Shown: positions 1 to 9,378 of the stretch, one piece after another
Layout of the letters: each line of letters opens with the position of its first letter
Position numbering within the stretch: the first letter of the stretch is position 1
Assembly (NCBI RefSeq): GCF_000285575.1
Contig: NZ_HE611050.1
Location: 1,008,276-1,046,578 of the forward strand
DNA length: 38,303 bases
Direction of reading: 5' to 3'
Origin: Clostridium senegalense JC122
GTDB taxonomy: Bacteria; Bacillota; Clostridia; Clostridiales; Clostridiaceae
The notes under the pieces: model-generated
Database searches by the model: none
Told to the model about the DNA's origin: nothing
What the model saw: the letters and a program-made list of their open reading frames with translations, nothing else
Made by a program: the position numbers and the translations under genes

Positions 1-1604
1 ACCGATACTCTTTAAATTCCTAAAATTAATTTTATTATATATAACCTCATTATAAAATCTAATATAAACTAAACTTAATGCCATAAAATAAATTAATGTA
101 CAAATTAAGGTAGAGAAATATATGTATATTTTATTTGTAGATATAGAATCATAATATCTACTTACTCTTGATATCATATAAAATGTATCTTGTTTATCAT
201 ATTTATAATATTCTTCTCTTATGTCATCAATTATTTTAGTAGCTTCTGTCCATTTAGGCAAATCATATGCTATACAACTAAGATAGTTTAATTTTCCATT
301 TAATTCATTAAACATATTTTCTGAAATAACATATAAATCATTAGCACTAACTGCATATGTTACATTGGATATAATCTTCTTATTTATACGTAACTTCTTG
401 CCATTAACCGGTACATAATCTTCTGTAATTTCCTCTTTAAATAAGGGGACACTATAGACTTCATCATCATTAACACTAATTTCAGACTTTCCATATTGCA
501 GCGCTAATTTATTATATTCTTCATTACTTATAAATGAAATATACTCATTTAAATTCAGTATCTTATATTTAGTTTTATAGTAACTAAAATCATTTTTTTC
601 TAATATATTATCTAAATCTTTTTCAAAGGGAATTGTTTCACTTTTATTATCTATGAAAAATGCAATATGTATAAGGAATTTCAACTTCTAAATTTTTTGC
701 TACTACCATAGCATCCGTATATAGCATAGATATTATAGCAAAGGTTACAGTTAAAAGAATTGTTGCTAAAATTACTATATTAGACATATTAATGAAACGT
801 TCTTTAATTGAGGATAATAGTATTATATTTTACCTTTTATTTTATGAAATGTATCTTAGATAATAAATGTAAAAAATAAGGAATTAAATATTTTAATAAT
901 ATGAAATTTATAATAGCTATGGTGAAAAATTCAATAAAAATGTAAATAGGACTTATTTCAATATGTGAATTAAATTTATTTAATAATATCATAAGTATTA
1001 ATATTATTATAGAAGTATAGATTTTCCATATATTTAAAGCTTTAGTTTTTTTATTATCAACTAAAAGCTCATCGCATCCTTTTCTTAAAATTTTTTATAA
1101 TTAATAGTGTATGCTAAAATAAATATTATGGTATAAGCTAAAACAGTTTCTATTATTGCATAAGTTGGAAAATAGAAATTCATATTTTCTATTTTTGTAA
1201 TATAACTAAAAATTATAAGAAAAACTTTAAAAATACGACCCCTAATATAACACCAATAATTATTGCACTTCCTCCAACTATTAAATTTTCTATCATAAAA
1301 ACTTATAGAAATCTTTATAATCCACACCCAGTGCCATTAATACTCCAAATTCTTTTTTTCTCATTTTTATAAATGTATTCAATGAATACATTATAAAAAA
1401 TATAGATATTAAAATAACTTGAAATTTCATATAACTAATATCAAAATGCAAATCACCTTTTACACTCTCTATTAATACAGGATGATTTATTATAGCTGAA
1501 GTTATAATGAATATAAAAACAGCTGCACAACTGCTAATTAAATAATATAAATATAATTTCAAATTTCTTATAGTACTTTTAAATAAGATTTTTTCAAAAT
1601 TCAT
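1..1604 (-). pseudogene. BceB-like FtsX-family ABC permease, multiply frameshifted and cut by the window edge
   Basis: This was the permease of a BceAB-type peptide-antibiotic transporter. The start is the ATG at 1604, 8 nt after GGAGG; an ATG two codons upstream is too close to that site. The N-terminus (FEKILFKSTIRNLKLYLYYL, then a MRKKEFGVLMALG segment) is typical of the family. The frame is lost near 1300, 1225 and 1095, twice around 810-840, and near 670. Each downstream segment resumes in another frame: MIENLIVGGSAIIIGVILG, then a TM segment ending in ILAYTINYKK, then LRKGCDELLVDNKK, then LLSSIKERFINMSNIVILAT, then an extracellular-domain-like stretch, then a last TM helix near 50-130 that runs off the left edge. 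Three lesions are explained by one missing A or T in a homopolymer; the one near 670 needs an extra base instead. The intact relative at 4197-6122 shows the expected layout. The family call is firm. Whether every indel is real is not. Confidence 0.85.
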
Positions 1605-2343
1605 AGTCATTCCCTCCTAGAAAGGAAAGTACATCTAATATTTCTCTATAAAATTGCTTATTACTCTCTCCTTTATATATTTCATTATAAATTTCTCCAT
1701 CCCTTAAAAATATAACTCTATTCGAAAAACTTGCAATATAAGGATCATGAGTAACCATGAATATAGTTGTATTCATTTGGGTTTGTATCTTCTTCATTAA
1801 CTTCATTACATCATCACTACTTTTAAAATCTAAACTTCCTGTTGGTTCATCTGCAAATAAAACTTTAGGCTCTGTAATTAAAGCTCTAGCTATAGCTACT
1901 TTTTGTTTTTCTCCTCCTGAAATTTCAAATATATTTTTATGCAATATATCTTTTATATTTAAAAATTCACTTAAAAATTTTAATTTAGATTTCATTTCAC
2001 CATTCTTTTTATTTAAAAATGTTAATGGTAAAATTATATTATCTTTTACATTTAAATAATCTAATAATCTAAAATCTTGAAATATACAACCTAAGTTATT
2101 TCTCCTAAATATTGTTATTTCTTCTTCTGAGAAATTACTAATATTTTTATTATATATTTTTACTTTTCCTGCAGAAGGTTTTGTCATACCATAGCAAATA
2201 TTTAAAAAGGTACTTTTACCACTGCCTGAAGGTCCCATAACAGCTATGAACTCATTATTTTCTAAATAAAAGTTTAAATTTTTAATAGCAAATTCACCTT
2301 TTTTATAAATTTTATAAACCCCTTCTAGTTCTATTAAATTCAA
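1594..2343 (-). CDS. BceA-like ABC transporter ATPase
   Basis: This is the cytoplasmic ATPase of a BceAB-type (MacB/LolD-like) transporter, a family that protects against cell-wall-active peptides. Visible motifs are Walker A GPSGSGKS at about residues 37-44, a Q-loop (CIFQDFRLLD), the signature ISGGEKQKVAIARAL, Walker B VLFADEPTGSLD and the switch histidine in MVTHD. The 249-aa length is normal. The start is TTG, with GAGGTGG just upstream. It follows the sensor kinase by 17 nt, and its end overlaps the permease start by 11 nt, so it sits in a regulator-kinase-ATPase-permease operon. The ATPase itself is intact although its permease is wrecked, so it may be an orphan or the damage may be recent. 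Confidence 0.9.
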   Translation of the reverse strand: MNLIELEGVYKIYKKGEFAIKNLNFYLENNEFIAVMGPSGSGKSTFLNICYGMTKPSAGKVKIYNKNISNFSEEEITIFRRNNLGCIFQDFRLLDYLNVKDNIILPLTFLNKKNGEMKSKLKFLSEFLNIKDILHKNIFEISGGEKQKVAIARALITEPKVLFADEPTGSLDFKSSDDVMKLMKKIQTQMNTTIFMVTHDPYIASFSNRVIFLRDGEIYNEIYKGESNKQFYREILDVLSFLGGNDYEF

Positions 2344-2360
2344 GTTACCACCTCAAAACG

Positions 2361-3337
2361 TTATATTATAATAATAACTTTAGTTCCAATTCCTTGCTGT
2401 GACTCTATATATATTTGGTGATCTAATTTATTGCACACTTCTTTTACTAAATGCAATCCCATTCCTGTTGATTCACCATAAGTTCTTCCATTTTCACCTG
2501 TATAGAAAGCCTCAAAAACTCTTTTTATATCACTTTTAGATATCCCTATACCTTCATCTATGACTTGAATTTTCACTCTATCATTTTCCTTCTCAGCTAT
2601 AACTTCTACAGATTTCCCTTTACCTTGTGAATATTTTATGCTATTTATTAATATTTGTTCTAATATAAATTCTATCCATTTTTTATCGCTATTTATAATT
2701 ATCCCCTCTTCAATTCTAGTTTTAGGAAAGATTTTATTCTTTATAAAATAACTTTTTAAAGTATTTATAGCATTTTTTATAGGAATTTCTGCCGGAAATT
2801 GTTTTATTGAAAAATCATTTTTAAAATCTTCTATTCTAGCATTATATAAAGCTAATTTTAATCCTCTTTCTAATTTATCAACTTCACTTTTTATATCTAA
2901 TATAAATTCTTCTCTTTCATATTCTTGCATATATAGTTTTATTACTGAAATCGGCGTTTTCATATGATGAACCCATTGATTCATAAAATCTAACTGTTCT
3001 TTTTGCCTTTTTATTTGATTATAAACTTCACCTTGATAAAATCCGTACATTTCATTACTGATTCTATTTAATTCTTGTCCTAAATAAGAATCTCCAAACT
3101 CCGATACTAGTTCTTCGAAATTTACATAACTTTTAGACAATCCTTTATAAAATTTTTTATTTTTAAAATATCTACAAACCATATAAATTAAAACTATAAA
3201 CATATTTAGAATAAAAAATACATTTTGTTATTTACAGTATTAAGTCCATCAAAAATTAAGTCACAACCAAATATTAATACAAAGCTAAATAAATATACCA
3301 AAATAAACCCTAAATTATCTTTTATAAACAGTTTCAT
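2361..3337 (-). pseudogene. BceS-like intramembrane-sensing histidine kinase, one frameshift
   Basis: This is a small sensor kinase of the BceS class: two N-terminal membrane helices with almost no external loop, then a HisKA/HATPase core. The start at 3337 has GGAGG 7 nt upstream and overlaps the regulator by 23 nt. The first 45 or so codons (starting MKLFIKDNLGFILVYLF) run into a stop at a T6 run at 3213-3218 (coding-strand T). One extra T would join them in frame to FILNMFIVLIYMVCRYFKNK and the rest. The remainder is intact: H-box MNQWVHHMKTPISVIKLYM, N-box EQILINSIKYS, DEGIGIS and STGMGLHLVKEV. From internal starts only a soluble kinase core with at most one helix could be made. This could be a sequencing error, a phase-variable tract or a true null. 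Confidence 0.85.
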
Positions 3338-4037
3338 CTAATTGCCTCCAACTTATATTAATCCTATATCCTGCCCCCCTAACAGTTTCTATAACATTTT
3401 CTATATTAAGCTCTAACAATCGTTTTCTTAATCTTGTTATATTTACATTTAGTGTATTATCATCTACAAAGGATTGATCATCCCAAAGTTTTTCTAATAA
3501 TACATCTCTAGATACAATTTTAGGATAACTGCTCATAAGACAATCTATAAGTTCGCACTCCTTTTTACTTAATATAACCTTATTCTCCTTATATTCCAGT
3601 TCTAATCTTTCTGGGTATAGCATTAGTCCTTCTAGATTTACAATTCTTTCATTTGATGTTGATGCGTATTCTCCATATACTCTTCTTAAATTGCTTTTTA
3701 TCTTAGCTCTTACAATTTCATAATTAAATGGTTTAACTATGTAATCATCTGCACCACTTTCTATAGCCATTATCTGATTCATATCACTGTCTCTAGCAGA
3801 TATAAATATTATAGGACATAGTGATTTTTGCCTTATCTTACTACACCAATAATACCCATCAAATTTGGGTAAATTTACATCCATAAGAACTAAATTAGGA
3901 TTTTCTCTGTCAAAAATCTCCATAACCTCATCGAATTTTTCAACTTTAAAAACACTATATCCATATCTTTCAATATATTCACTTAACAATGTTGCAATTT
4001 TTAAATCGTCCTCTACTACCATTATTTTATAAGACAT
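3315..4037 (-). CDS. BceR-like OmpR-family response regulator
   Basis: This is a DNA-binding response regulator of 240 aa. The receiver domain (1-120) has acidic residues E9/D10/D11, phosphoacceptor D53 in NLVLMDVNLP, a conserved SAR and K-P-F (DDYIVKPF). The C-terminal winged helix ends in TLNVNITRLRKRL and ETVRGAGYRI. The NxxIxxLRKRL helix is characteristic of the OmpR/PhoB class, and the BceR subgroup fits best because of the neighbouring kinase, ATPase and permease. It is first in its operon and 159 nt downstream of the previous operon's last gene, with a hairpin between them (4095-4133). In this family the regulator usually activates the adjacent transporter genes; that is inferred here. 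Confidence 0.9.
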   Translation of the reverse strand: MSYKIMVVEDDLKIATLLSEYIERYGYSVFKVEKFDEVMEIFDRENPNLVLMDVNLPKFDGYYWCSKIRQKSLCPIIFISARDSDMNQIMAIESGADDYIVKPFNYEIVRAKIKSNLRRVYGEYASTSNERIVNLEGLMLYPERLELEYKENKVILSKKECELIDCLMSSYPKIVSRDVLLEKLWDDQSFVDDNTLNVNITRLRKRLLELNIENVIETVRGAGYRINISWRQLDETVYKR

Positions 4038-4094
4038 ACCCTTATCTCCATTTCATAAATTTTATTTATAATAATATAAAAATACGATATTATT

Positions 4095-4133
4095 ATAAAT
4101 AAGGTATGTCTATTTTAAACATACCTTATTTAT
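4095..4133 (-). terminator. Hairpin between the two Bce-type operons
   Basis: A 15-bp stem (ATAAATAAGGTATGT against its complement, 9-nt loop) lies 64 nt past the stop of the 4197-6122 permease and 58 nt upstream of the response regulator start. The downstream T-tract on the minus strand is weak, so it may be an intrinsic terminator for the first operon or an operator-like dyad for the second. Confidence 0.55.
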
Positions 4134-4196
4134 ATTATCTATTATTTCCGTAAAATTATTTCAATAATTTTAAATTTACTATTTTAAATCTTCCAT

Positions 4197-6122
4197 CTAT
4201 TCAGTTTCACTTATTATTTTATAATAATTATTTGAAGTTATTATATAATATATCATGTATATCACAATGTATGGAATTAATACTTGCAATTCAATTAAAG
4301 CTGTATTTTGATTAAAAGCCTTTGCTATATATGAAATTGCTACAACACTATGCAATATTCCTACAATTAAAGGCATTATAAATACATATGCAACTTCTTT
4401 GTATATTGTAGATTTTATACTTTTTTCACTAACTCCTATCTTTCTTAAAGATTTGTACCTACTACTTTCTTCTGTTGCTTCTGAAATTTGTTTGAAAAAT
4501 ATTATACTTCCCATTGCAACTAAGAATACTCCCCCTACAAATATTCCTATGAATAGCATTCCAGAAATAGATGTGGATTGTTCTTTAAAGTTTTTATAGT
4601 AAGATGAATATATAAATATATCACTTCTATCGTCTTTATTTTTTAATACTTCTTCGTTTATTTCATCATCAATTTTTTTATCTAACATTTCTATATTTTT
4701 ATTATCAGAAAGTTGGTATATATTTAATTTTTGTAACTCCCCAATTTTCTTTACTTTATTATAATCTGTATCATTTAGTATAATGGTTTCAAATGACATA
4801 TGCTCATTTATTAAATTATTTTTATAATATTTCTTTATAGTATACTTTTCAAAATTAGTATTATCATTTGTTATATTTATTTCTTTAGGCTCTTCTTTAT
4901 TAGATGCACTGTCTCCAAATTCATAAAAATATAAACATTCACCTGGTTTTAAATCAATGTTTTCATATTTTTTCTCTCTTAAATTATTTATCTTATCAAA
5001 ATCACTTTCAGATATTACATTGAAATTTGACTGTTGTAAATCTACTTCACCTTCAACTTCAACATATTCAGCCTTTGTACTTCCTAAAAATTTAGTATTA
5101 TTTTCTTCTTGTATAAATTTTGTAATATCACGGTCTAATGACTTACTATCTATAGATGTTATATATGAATATGGATACATATCATTAAACTTTCCGATAA
5201 ACTTATCATAATAACTTATACTTACACCCATAGCTGTTATAGTTGTAGCACTTAAAATGGCTATTAATGCTAAAGCTCTAGAATTTCCTTTTATTCTAAA
5301 CAATAACTTAGATGTTACTATCATATTTAATCCTTTAAAATACGATGTTTTATTCCTTTTTCTAGCCTTTATTAAAAATACTAATAAAGATGAAAATAAC
5401 ATAAACGTTCCAGTAGTTATTGATACCAATATTAATATCAGTGATAACTCTTCATTTGAAGACTTTATTAAATTTAAATAGTTAAAATATCCAAACAAAA
5501 TAAGTATTATTGATAATACTGCTTTTATCATCGAGGCTTTTGGCTCAACTTCTCTTTTACTTTCTGCTTTAAATAAATCTATAAGTTCAAATTTATAAAT
5601 AGTCCTTCCACTAATAATAGAAACTAAAATAAAGATTATAATAAATGCTATAATTGTATTTATTATTCCTTTACTTGTTATTACCTTTCCAATAGGTATA
5701 CTAAGTCCAATCATCTTTATTAGAATAACAGTTGCAAATTTTGCAAATACAGCTCCTAATAAAATTCCTATTATTAATGCTATAATACCTATAAAGAAAG
5801 TCTCTAAAAACAACATTTTACCTATACTCTCATTTTCAATTCCTAAAAGAGAATATAATCCAATTTCCTTTTTTCTTTTCTTTAGAAAAAAGTTATTAGA
5901 ATACCATATAAACATTGCAGAAAAAAATAATATTATGTAAGATGACATTTTAAAACCTGTGCTAAGTTTAACACTTCCTTCTAACATACTATTTATTACT
6001 TCATTGAATTCTAAAGATTTAAATATAAAAAATATTGATACTGATACTATTATAGAAACAAGATAAACAATATAATTTTTCAAATTCATTTTAACATTAT
6101 TTTTTGCTATATTAAATATCAT
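4197..6122 (-). CDS. BceB-like FtsX-family ABC transporter permease
   Basis: This is the membrane component of a BceAB-type transporter, about 641 aa from the ATG at 6122. A TTG at 6140 would add six residues, but the ATG has GGTGG about 11 nt upstream and gives the family-typical MIFNIAKNNVKMNLKNYIVY start. The layout matches the family: one N-terminal helix, a three-helix FtsX block with KKRKKEIGLYSLLG, further helices to about residue 310, a large extracytoplasmic domain (about 310-510, rich in K, N, D and E) and a final three-helix block with ESSRYKSLRKIGVSEK. The large loop is where this family usually detects or binds peptide antibiotics. It overlaps the ATPase gene by 11 nt. It is intact, unlike the second copy at the left edge. 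Confidence 0.9.
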   Translation of the reverse strand: MIFNIAKNNVKMNLKNYIVYLVSIIVSVSIFFIFKSLEFNEVINSMLEGSVKLSTGFKMSSYIILFFSAMFIWYSNNFFLKKRKKEIGLYSLLGIENESIGKMLFLETFFIGIIALIIGILLGAVFAKFATVILIKMIGLSIPIGKVITSKGIINTIIAFIIIFILVSIISGRTIYKFELIDLFKAESKREVEPKASMIKAVLSIILILFGYFNYLNLIKSSNEELSLILILVSITTGTFMLFSSLLVFLIKARKRNKTSYFKGLNMIVTSKLLFRIKGNSRALALIAILSATTITAMGVSISYYDKFIGKFNDMYPYSYITSIDSKSLDRDITKFIQEENNTKFLGSTKAEYVEVEGEVDLQQSNFNVISESDFDKINNLREKKYENIDLKPGECLYFYEFGDSASNKEEPKEINITNDNTNFEKYTIKKYYKNNLINEHMSFETIILNDTDYNKVKKIGELQKLNIYQLSDNKNIEMLDKKIDDEINEEVLKNKDDRSDIFIYSSYYKNFKEQSTSISGMLFIGIFVGGVFLVAMGSIIFFKQISEATEESSRYKSLRKIGVSEKSIKSTIYKEVAYVFIMPLIVGILHSVVAISYIAKAFNQNTALIELQVLIPYIVIYMIYYIITSNNYYKIISETE

Positions 6123-6876
6123 CTGTAGAATCACCACCAATTAAAGCCATAGTATCAATTATTTCCTGAAAAAATACTTTTCTTGTTGAAGATTTATGAA
6201 TTTCTTTATAAAGCTTACCATCTTTTATAAAAATTACCCTTTTGCAATAACTTGCAGCACCTGGATCATGTGTTACCATCATTATCGTAGCTTTTCTTTC
6301 TTCATTTAAACTTTCTAAGGAATTTAAAAGTTCTTTTGATGACTTAGAATCTAATGCTCCAGTAGGTTCATCTGCTAGTATAATAGATGGTTGCGATATT
6401 ATTGCTCTAGCTGCTGCTGTTCTTTGTTTTTGTCCTCCTGAAAGTTCAGTTGGGTATTTATTTAATAGTTCTTCTATTCCTAACCTTTTACATGTTTCCA
6501 TAACCTTTAACTCTATTTCTTTAACACTTACCTTACTTATAGCTAAAGGTAATGCTATATTTTCTTTAACAGTTAATGTATCTAACAAATTAAAATCTTG
6601 AAATATAAATCCTAAGTTTTCTCTTCTAAACTTAGCTAATTCTTTATTATTTAAATCAGTAATATTTTTTTCCTCAATTTTAATTTCGCCATGAGATGGT
6701 TTATCTATAGTTGATACTATATTTAATAATGTACTTTTTCCTGCCCCTGATGGTCCCATTACACCTACAAACTCTCCTTCTAGGATTTGTAAATCTATAT
6801 TTTCTAATGCTTTATAACTAGTCCCTTTAGTTTTATATACTTTTGAAACATTTTTAATTTCTAATACGCTTTTCAT
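6112..6876 (-). CDS. BceA-like ABC transporter ATPase
   Basis: This is a 254-aa ATPase of the MacB/LolD/BceA group. It has Walker A GPSGAGKS near residue 42, Q-loop FIFQDFNLLD, signature LSGGQKQRTAAARAI, Walker B IILADEPTGALDSKSS and MVTHDP. The ATG start has AAGGAG 9 nt upstream. It lies 19 nt after the SLT-domain gene and overlaps the permease, so the three are almost certainly one transcript. It is clearly related to the 1594-2343 ATPase, for example in Walker B DEPTG(A/S)LD and in the shared ending pattern IGGDS/LGGND. It should energise the 4197-6122 permease in removing or releasing a membrane-active compound. Confidence 0.92.
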   Translation of the reverse strand: MKSVLEIKNVSKVYKTKGTSYKALENIDLQILEGEFVGVMGPSGAGKSTLLNIVSTIDKPSHGEIKIEEKNITDLNNKELAKFRRENLGFIFQDFNLLDTLTVKENIALPLAISKVSVKEIELKVMETCKRLGIEELLNKYPTELSGGQKQRTAAARAIISQPSIILADEPTGALDSKSSKELLNSLESLNEERKATIMMVTHDPGAASYCKRVIFIKDGKLYKEIHKSSTRKVFFQEIIDTMALIGGDSTDDI

Positions 6877-6895
6877 TTAACCATTCTCCTTATAG

Positions 6896-7393
6896 TTATT
6901 TTAATGATGGATATAAAAATTTATATATTTTTTCTCTTTTTTCAATTTTATCTCCATAGTATTTTTTTGCATATGACTTATCTTGTTCTTCAACTTCACC
7001 ATTTCTACTTATCCAATTTGCCATCATTTCCTTAAGATCTTTACCATTAAAATTTTCTGATATATAAAATGAACCTAATCTTATATTATTCTCTGCCTTA
7101 GCTACATCTGCTTTGTTTTCAATTTTTATTCCTGCCTTTTTTGCTATTTCCATACCTGACTCATCTGTTATATTCATAAGTCCAGACGGTCTTCCTTTTT
7201 TATAAGGTGTTTCTTTGAAATTTGTTTCAAAATGAATAACAGCCGCTATAACAGCTGGATCTACTTTGTAATTTTCTCCACACTCCTTTATAACATCTAT
7301 ATTTGTTATAGGAAATAGCATTTCTCTTACAAATAGCCCAGAGCTTATTACTATTACAGCTAATGATAATAAAACTATTGTTACTTTCTTCAT
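6896..7393 (-). CDS. Membrane-anchored SLT-domain lytic transglycosylase/lysozyme-like protein
   Basis: This is a 165-aa protein with one N-terminal membrane helix (residues 4-22) and an external lysozyme-fold domain. VDPAVIAAVIHFETNF followed by RPSGLMNIT matches the SLT pattern, in which a glutamate (E56) is the catalytic acid and a GLMQ-like motif follows; here the motif reads GLMNI, with N in place of the usual Q. It lacks other domains and is at the short end for the family. It is the first gene of an operon with a BceAB-like transporter, which suggests a cell-wall role coupled to antibiotic defence, either local wall cleavage or sensing. A dyad lies upstream at 7518-7533. The fold is well supported; activity is inferred. 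Confidence 0.8.
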   Translation of the reverse strand: MKKVTIVLLSLAVIVISSGLFVREMLFPITNIDVIKECGENYKVDPAVIAAVIHFETNFKETPYKKGRPSGLMNITDESGMEIAKKAGIKIENKADVAKAENNIRLGSFYISENFNGKDLKEMMANWISRNGEVEEQDKSYAKKYYGDKIEKREKIYKFLYPSLK

Positions 7394-7517
7394 ATTTTTT
7401 ATTCCTCCAAACTATACTAAAATTTTATTTAATAACTTAAAATTAATTTTTTAATTTATTACAAGTTTATTTTAATATGGATTTATAATTTTAAATATTG
7501 ATTTATATTTCATAAAT

Positions 7518-7533
7518 ATTACAGCCTTGTAAT
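7518..7533. promoter_or_regulatory. Small dyad upstream of the SLT-transporter operon
   Basis: ATTACA-gcct-TGTAAT is a 6-bp perfect inverted repeat about 125 nt upstream of the SLT gene and next to the terminator of the preceding gene. It could be an operator. Nothing else supports it, so the call is weak. Confidence 0.25.
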
Positions 7534-7540
7534 GTTAATA

Positions 7541-7575
7541 AAAATAACCTTGCTAAAATTTAGCAAGGTTATTTT
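7541..7575. terminator. Bidirectional intrinsic terminator, 17-bp perfect stem
   Basis: The stem AAAATAACCTTGCTAAA pairs perfectly with its complement around a single A at 7558, and T-runs flank it on both strands. On the minus strand it follows the stop of the small secreted protein by 44 nt and separates it from the SLT operon. Confidence 0.9.
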
Positions 7576-7618
7576 TATTACATATTATTTTATAATCTAT
7601 ATAATTCTTATTTTAATT

Positions 7619-7960
7619 TTATGCTCCCTGTTCTACATTTCCATTTCTAATTTTAGGACCATTTCCATTGCAATTACCTTTATTTTGTTTACAGTTTTCT
7701 CTGTTTTGCTCACAATTCTCTCTATTTTGAGGACAATTTTCCTTATCTCCTCCATAATAACATTGATCATTCGTGTTTTCTTCCACTGTTGGAGTTTCAG
7801 CCCCATCACTTATCTTCACCGGTGCAATTTCACTTTTTACTTCAGATTGCATATTTTGACTCTTAGTTTCAACATTATTTGATGTCCCTGCAAAAACCAT
7901 TCCTGTAGCACCTAAAGTCATAGTTGTTGCCATAATTAATGATAATATTATTTTTTTCAT
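7619..7960 (-). CDS. Small secreted protein with a cysteine heptad repeat
   Basis: I do not recognise a family. The 113-aa product starts at an ATG with AGGAGG 9 nt upstream. It has a clear signal peptide (KK, a hydrophobic core, then MVFAG with likely cleavage after residue 25). A Ser/Glu-rich spacer (26-66) leads to a Cys-rich C-terminus: QCYYGGDKENC, then three seven-residue units of the form ENC-x-QNR (positions about 74-94), then GNCNGNG and a short tail. It has five cysteines with regular spacing, no histidines, and many N and Q residues. It lies directly after the two-component genes with its own promoter region, which contains a TCACAAATT direct repeat. It could bind metal, form a disulphide rod or be a target peptide; none of these is shown. 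Confidence 0.75.
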   Translation of the reverse strand: MKKIILSLIMATTMTLGATGMVFAGTSNNVETKSQNMQSEVKSEIAPVKISDGAETPTVEENTNDQCYYGGDKENCPQNRENCEQNRENCKQNKGNCNGNGPKIRNGNVEQGA

Positions 7961-8035
7961 TTTAAATTCCTCCTATAAGTTAAATTCATATTCTCTAATA
8001 TAATATTACTTATAAGTTTTAATACTTTTTTGTTT

Positions 8036-8055
8036 AATTTGTGATGAATTTGTGA
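8036..8055 (-). promoter_or_regulatory. Direct repeat TCACAAATT x2, candidate response-regulator site
   Basis: Two perfect copies of TCACAAATT lie 11 bp apart (one helical turn) about 80 nt upstream of the Cys-repeat protein and 9 nt past the kinase stop. OmpR/PhoB-type regulators bind such spaced direct repeats. The adjacent regulator (9359-10033) is the natural candidate. This is inference. Confidence 0.45.
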
Positions 8056-8064
8056 AAATTGTAA

Positions 8065-9378
8065 TTAAAGCACTTTATCTTTAGGGATTATGAAATAAAA
8101 TTCTACTCCAGATTCTTTTAAGTTTCTAGCACCATATGAAAATTCATGTTTTAATAATATTTCTTTGGAAATAGATAAACCAATTCCCATTCCTCCACTA
8201 CTCTTATTTTTTAAATATCTATCCCAAACTTCACCTATAAATTCTTCATCTATTCCTTTACCATTATCTCTTATACTTATTTTTACATTATCGCTTACAT
8301 CTTCTAATATTATTTTTATAGAATCTCCACAGCTATGTTTTATACTGTTATCTATTAAATTATAAATTACTCTATATAAGTAAATTTCATCACCTTTTAT
8401 AAAAATATCATTATTTAAGTTATTTATAACAGCTATTTCAAAATTATCATTACTCATAAAACTAATCTTTTTTACACATTCATTTATAATATGAGTAATA
8501 CTAATTCTTTCGAAATTCATATTAACTTTGCCCTCTTTTATTTTTGAAAGTTGTAATATTTCAGATACTAACCTGTTTAACCTGTCAACTTCTTCAATTA
8601 TGATTTCACTATATTCTTTTACCTCTTCTCCTTTTACTAATTCATCACCTATTGCCTCGCTATAATTTTTAATAATACTTAGGGGAGTTTTAAAATCATG
8701 ACTGACATTAGCTATAAATTCCCTTTGCAAATTATATTTATAGCTTATTTCCTTAGACATTTTTTTAATACTTTGTGCCAACTCCTCTATTTCATCTCCT
8801 GTTTTGACATTTATATGTACATCAAAATTTTCTTTTGCTATTTCATCTGAAGCCTGTTTTAAATCTATTATAGGCTTTGTAAATCTTCTTCCAAGATAAA
8901 TAGCTAATGGATTTGATATTATAATAGAAACCATAAATATAATAGCTAAAATTAAATATATTAAATTTATATATTCTTTTGTATCATAATAACTTTTCAT
9001 TACAACTATGTATCCAGAATCTGTAGGTTTTTTATATGTTAAATATTTTTCTCTTTTATTAGTAACTAAAGTGTCCTTTTCTTTCAACTTTTCTACATCT
9101 ACTTTATTTAACCACATCATTTTTCCAGGTCCAAAACAATGTGAATTACCACCTTCACTAATTATTCCTAATACTAACGAACTACTATATGTTCCATACA
9201 TTTTATATTCTGATTCTATTTGACCACTTATCTTTTCTAACTCATTATATTGTTGCTTTATGTATACTTTTCCTAAAAGAACTGTTGAAAAAATATATCC
9301 TAGTCCCATAACAAGAACTGTGGATAATAAAAAGTATTTTAAAATTCTCTTAGTTATTTTATTCGTTCCTGTCTTCAA
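8065..9378 (-). CDS. Transmembrane sensor histidine kinase with HAMP domain
   Basis: This 437-aa kinase has TM1 at about residues 12-34, an extracytoplasmic sensor of roughly 100 aa, TM2 at about 133-160, a HAMP domain (RRFTKPIIDLKQASDEIA), a HisKA domain with FIANVSHDFKTPLSIIKN, and an HATPase domain with N-box IYNLIDNSIKHS, DNGKGID and MGIGLSISKEIL. The external domain has a short Gly/Cys segment (SEGGNSHCFGPGKMMW) that could be ligand-contacting. The start overlaps the regulator by 20 nt, so the pair is co-translated. All phosphotransfer motifs are intact, so it should phosphorylate the 9359-10033 regulator. The signal is unknown; the downstream envelope genes suggest wall or membrane stress. 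Confidence 0.92.
   Translation of the reverse strand: MKTGTNKITKRILKYFLLSTVLVMGLGYIFSTVLLGKVYIKQQYNELEKISGQIESEYKMYGTYSSSLVLGIISEGGNSHCFGPGKMMWLNKVDVEKLKEKDTLVTNKREKYLTYKKPTDSGYIVVMKSYYDTKEYINLIYLILAIIFMVSIIISNPLAIYLGRRFTKPIIDLKQASDEIAKENFDVHINVKTGDEIEELAQSIKKMSKEISYKYNLQREFIANVSHDFKTPLSIIKNYSEAIGDELVKGEEVKEYSEIIIEEVDRLNRLVSEILQLSKIKEGKVNMNFERISITHIINECVKKISFMSNDNFEIAVINNLNNDIFIKGDEIYLYRVIYNLIDNSIKHSCGDSIKIILEDVSDNVKISIRDNGKGIDEEFIGEVWDRYLKNKSSGGMGIGLSISKEILLKHEFSYGARNLKESGVEFYFIIPKDKVL

Noticed and set aside
1757-2059. Plus-strand open frames lying opposite real genes, such as 1757-2059 and 18689-19237
   Set aside because: They are antisense shadows of conserved proteins, with no ribosome sites and no recognisable domains.
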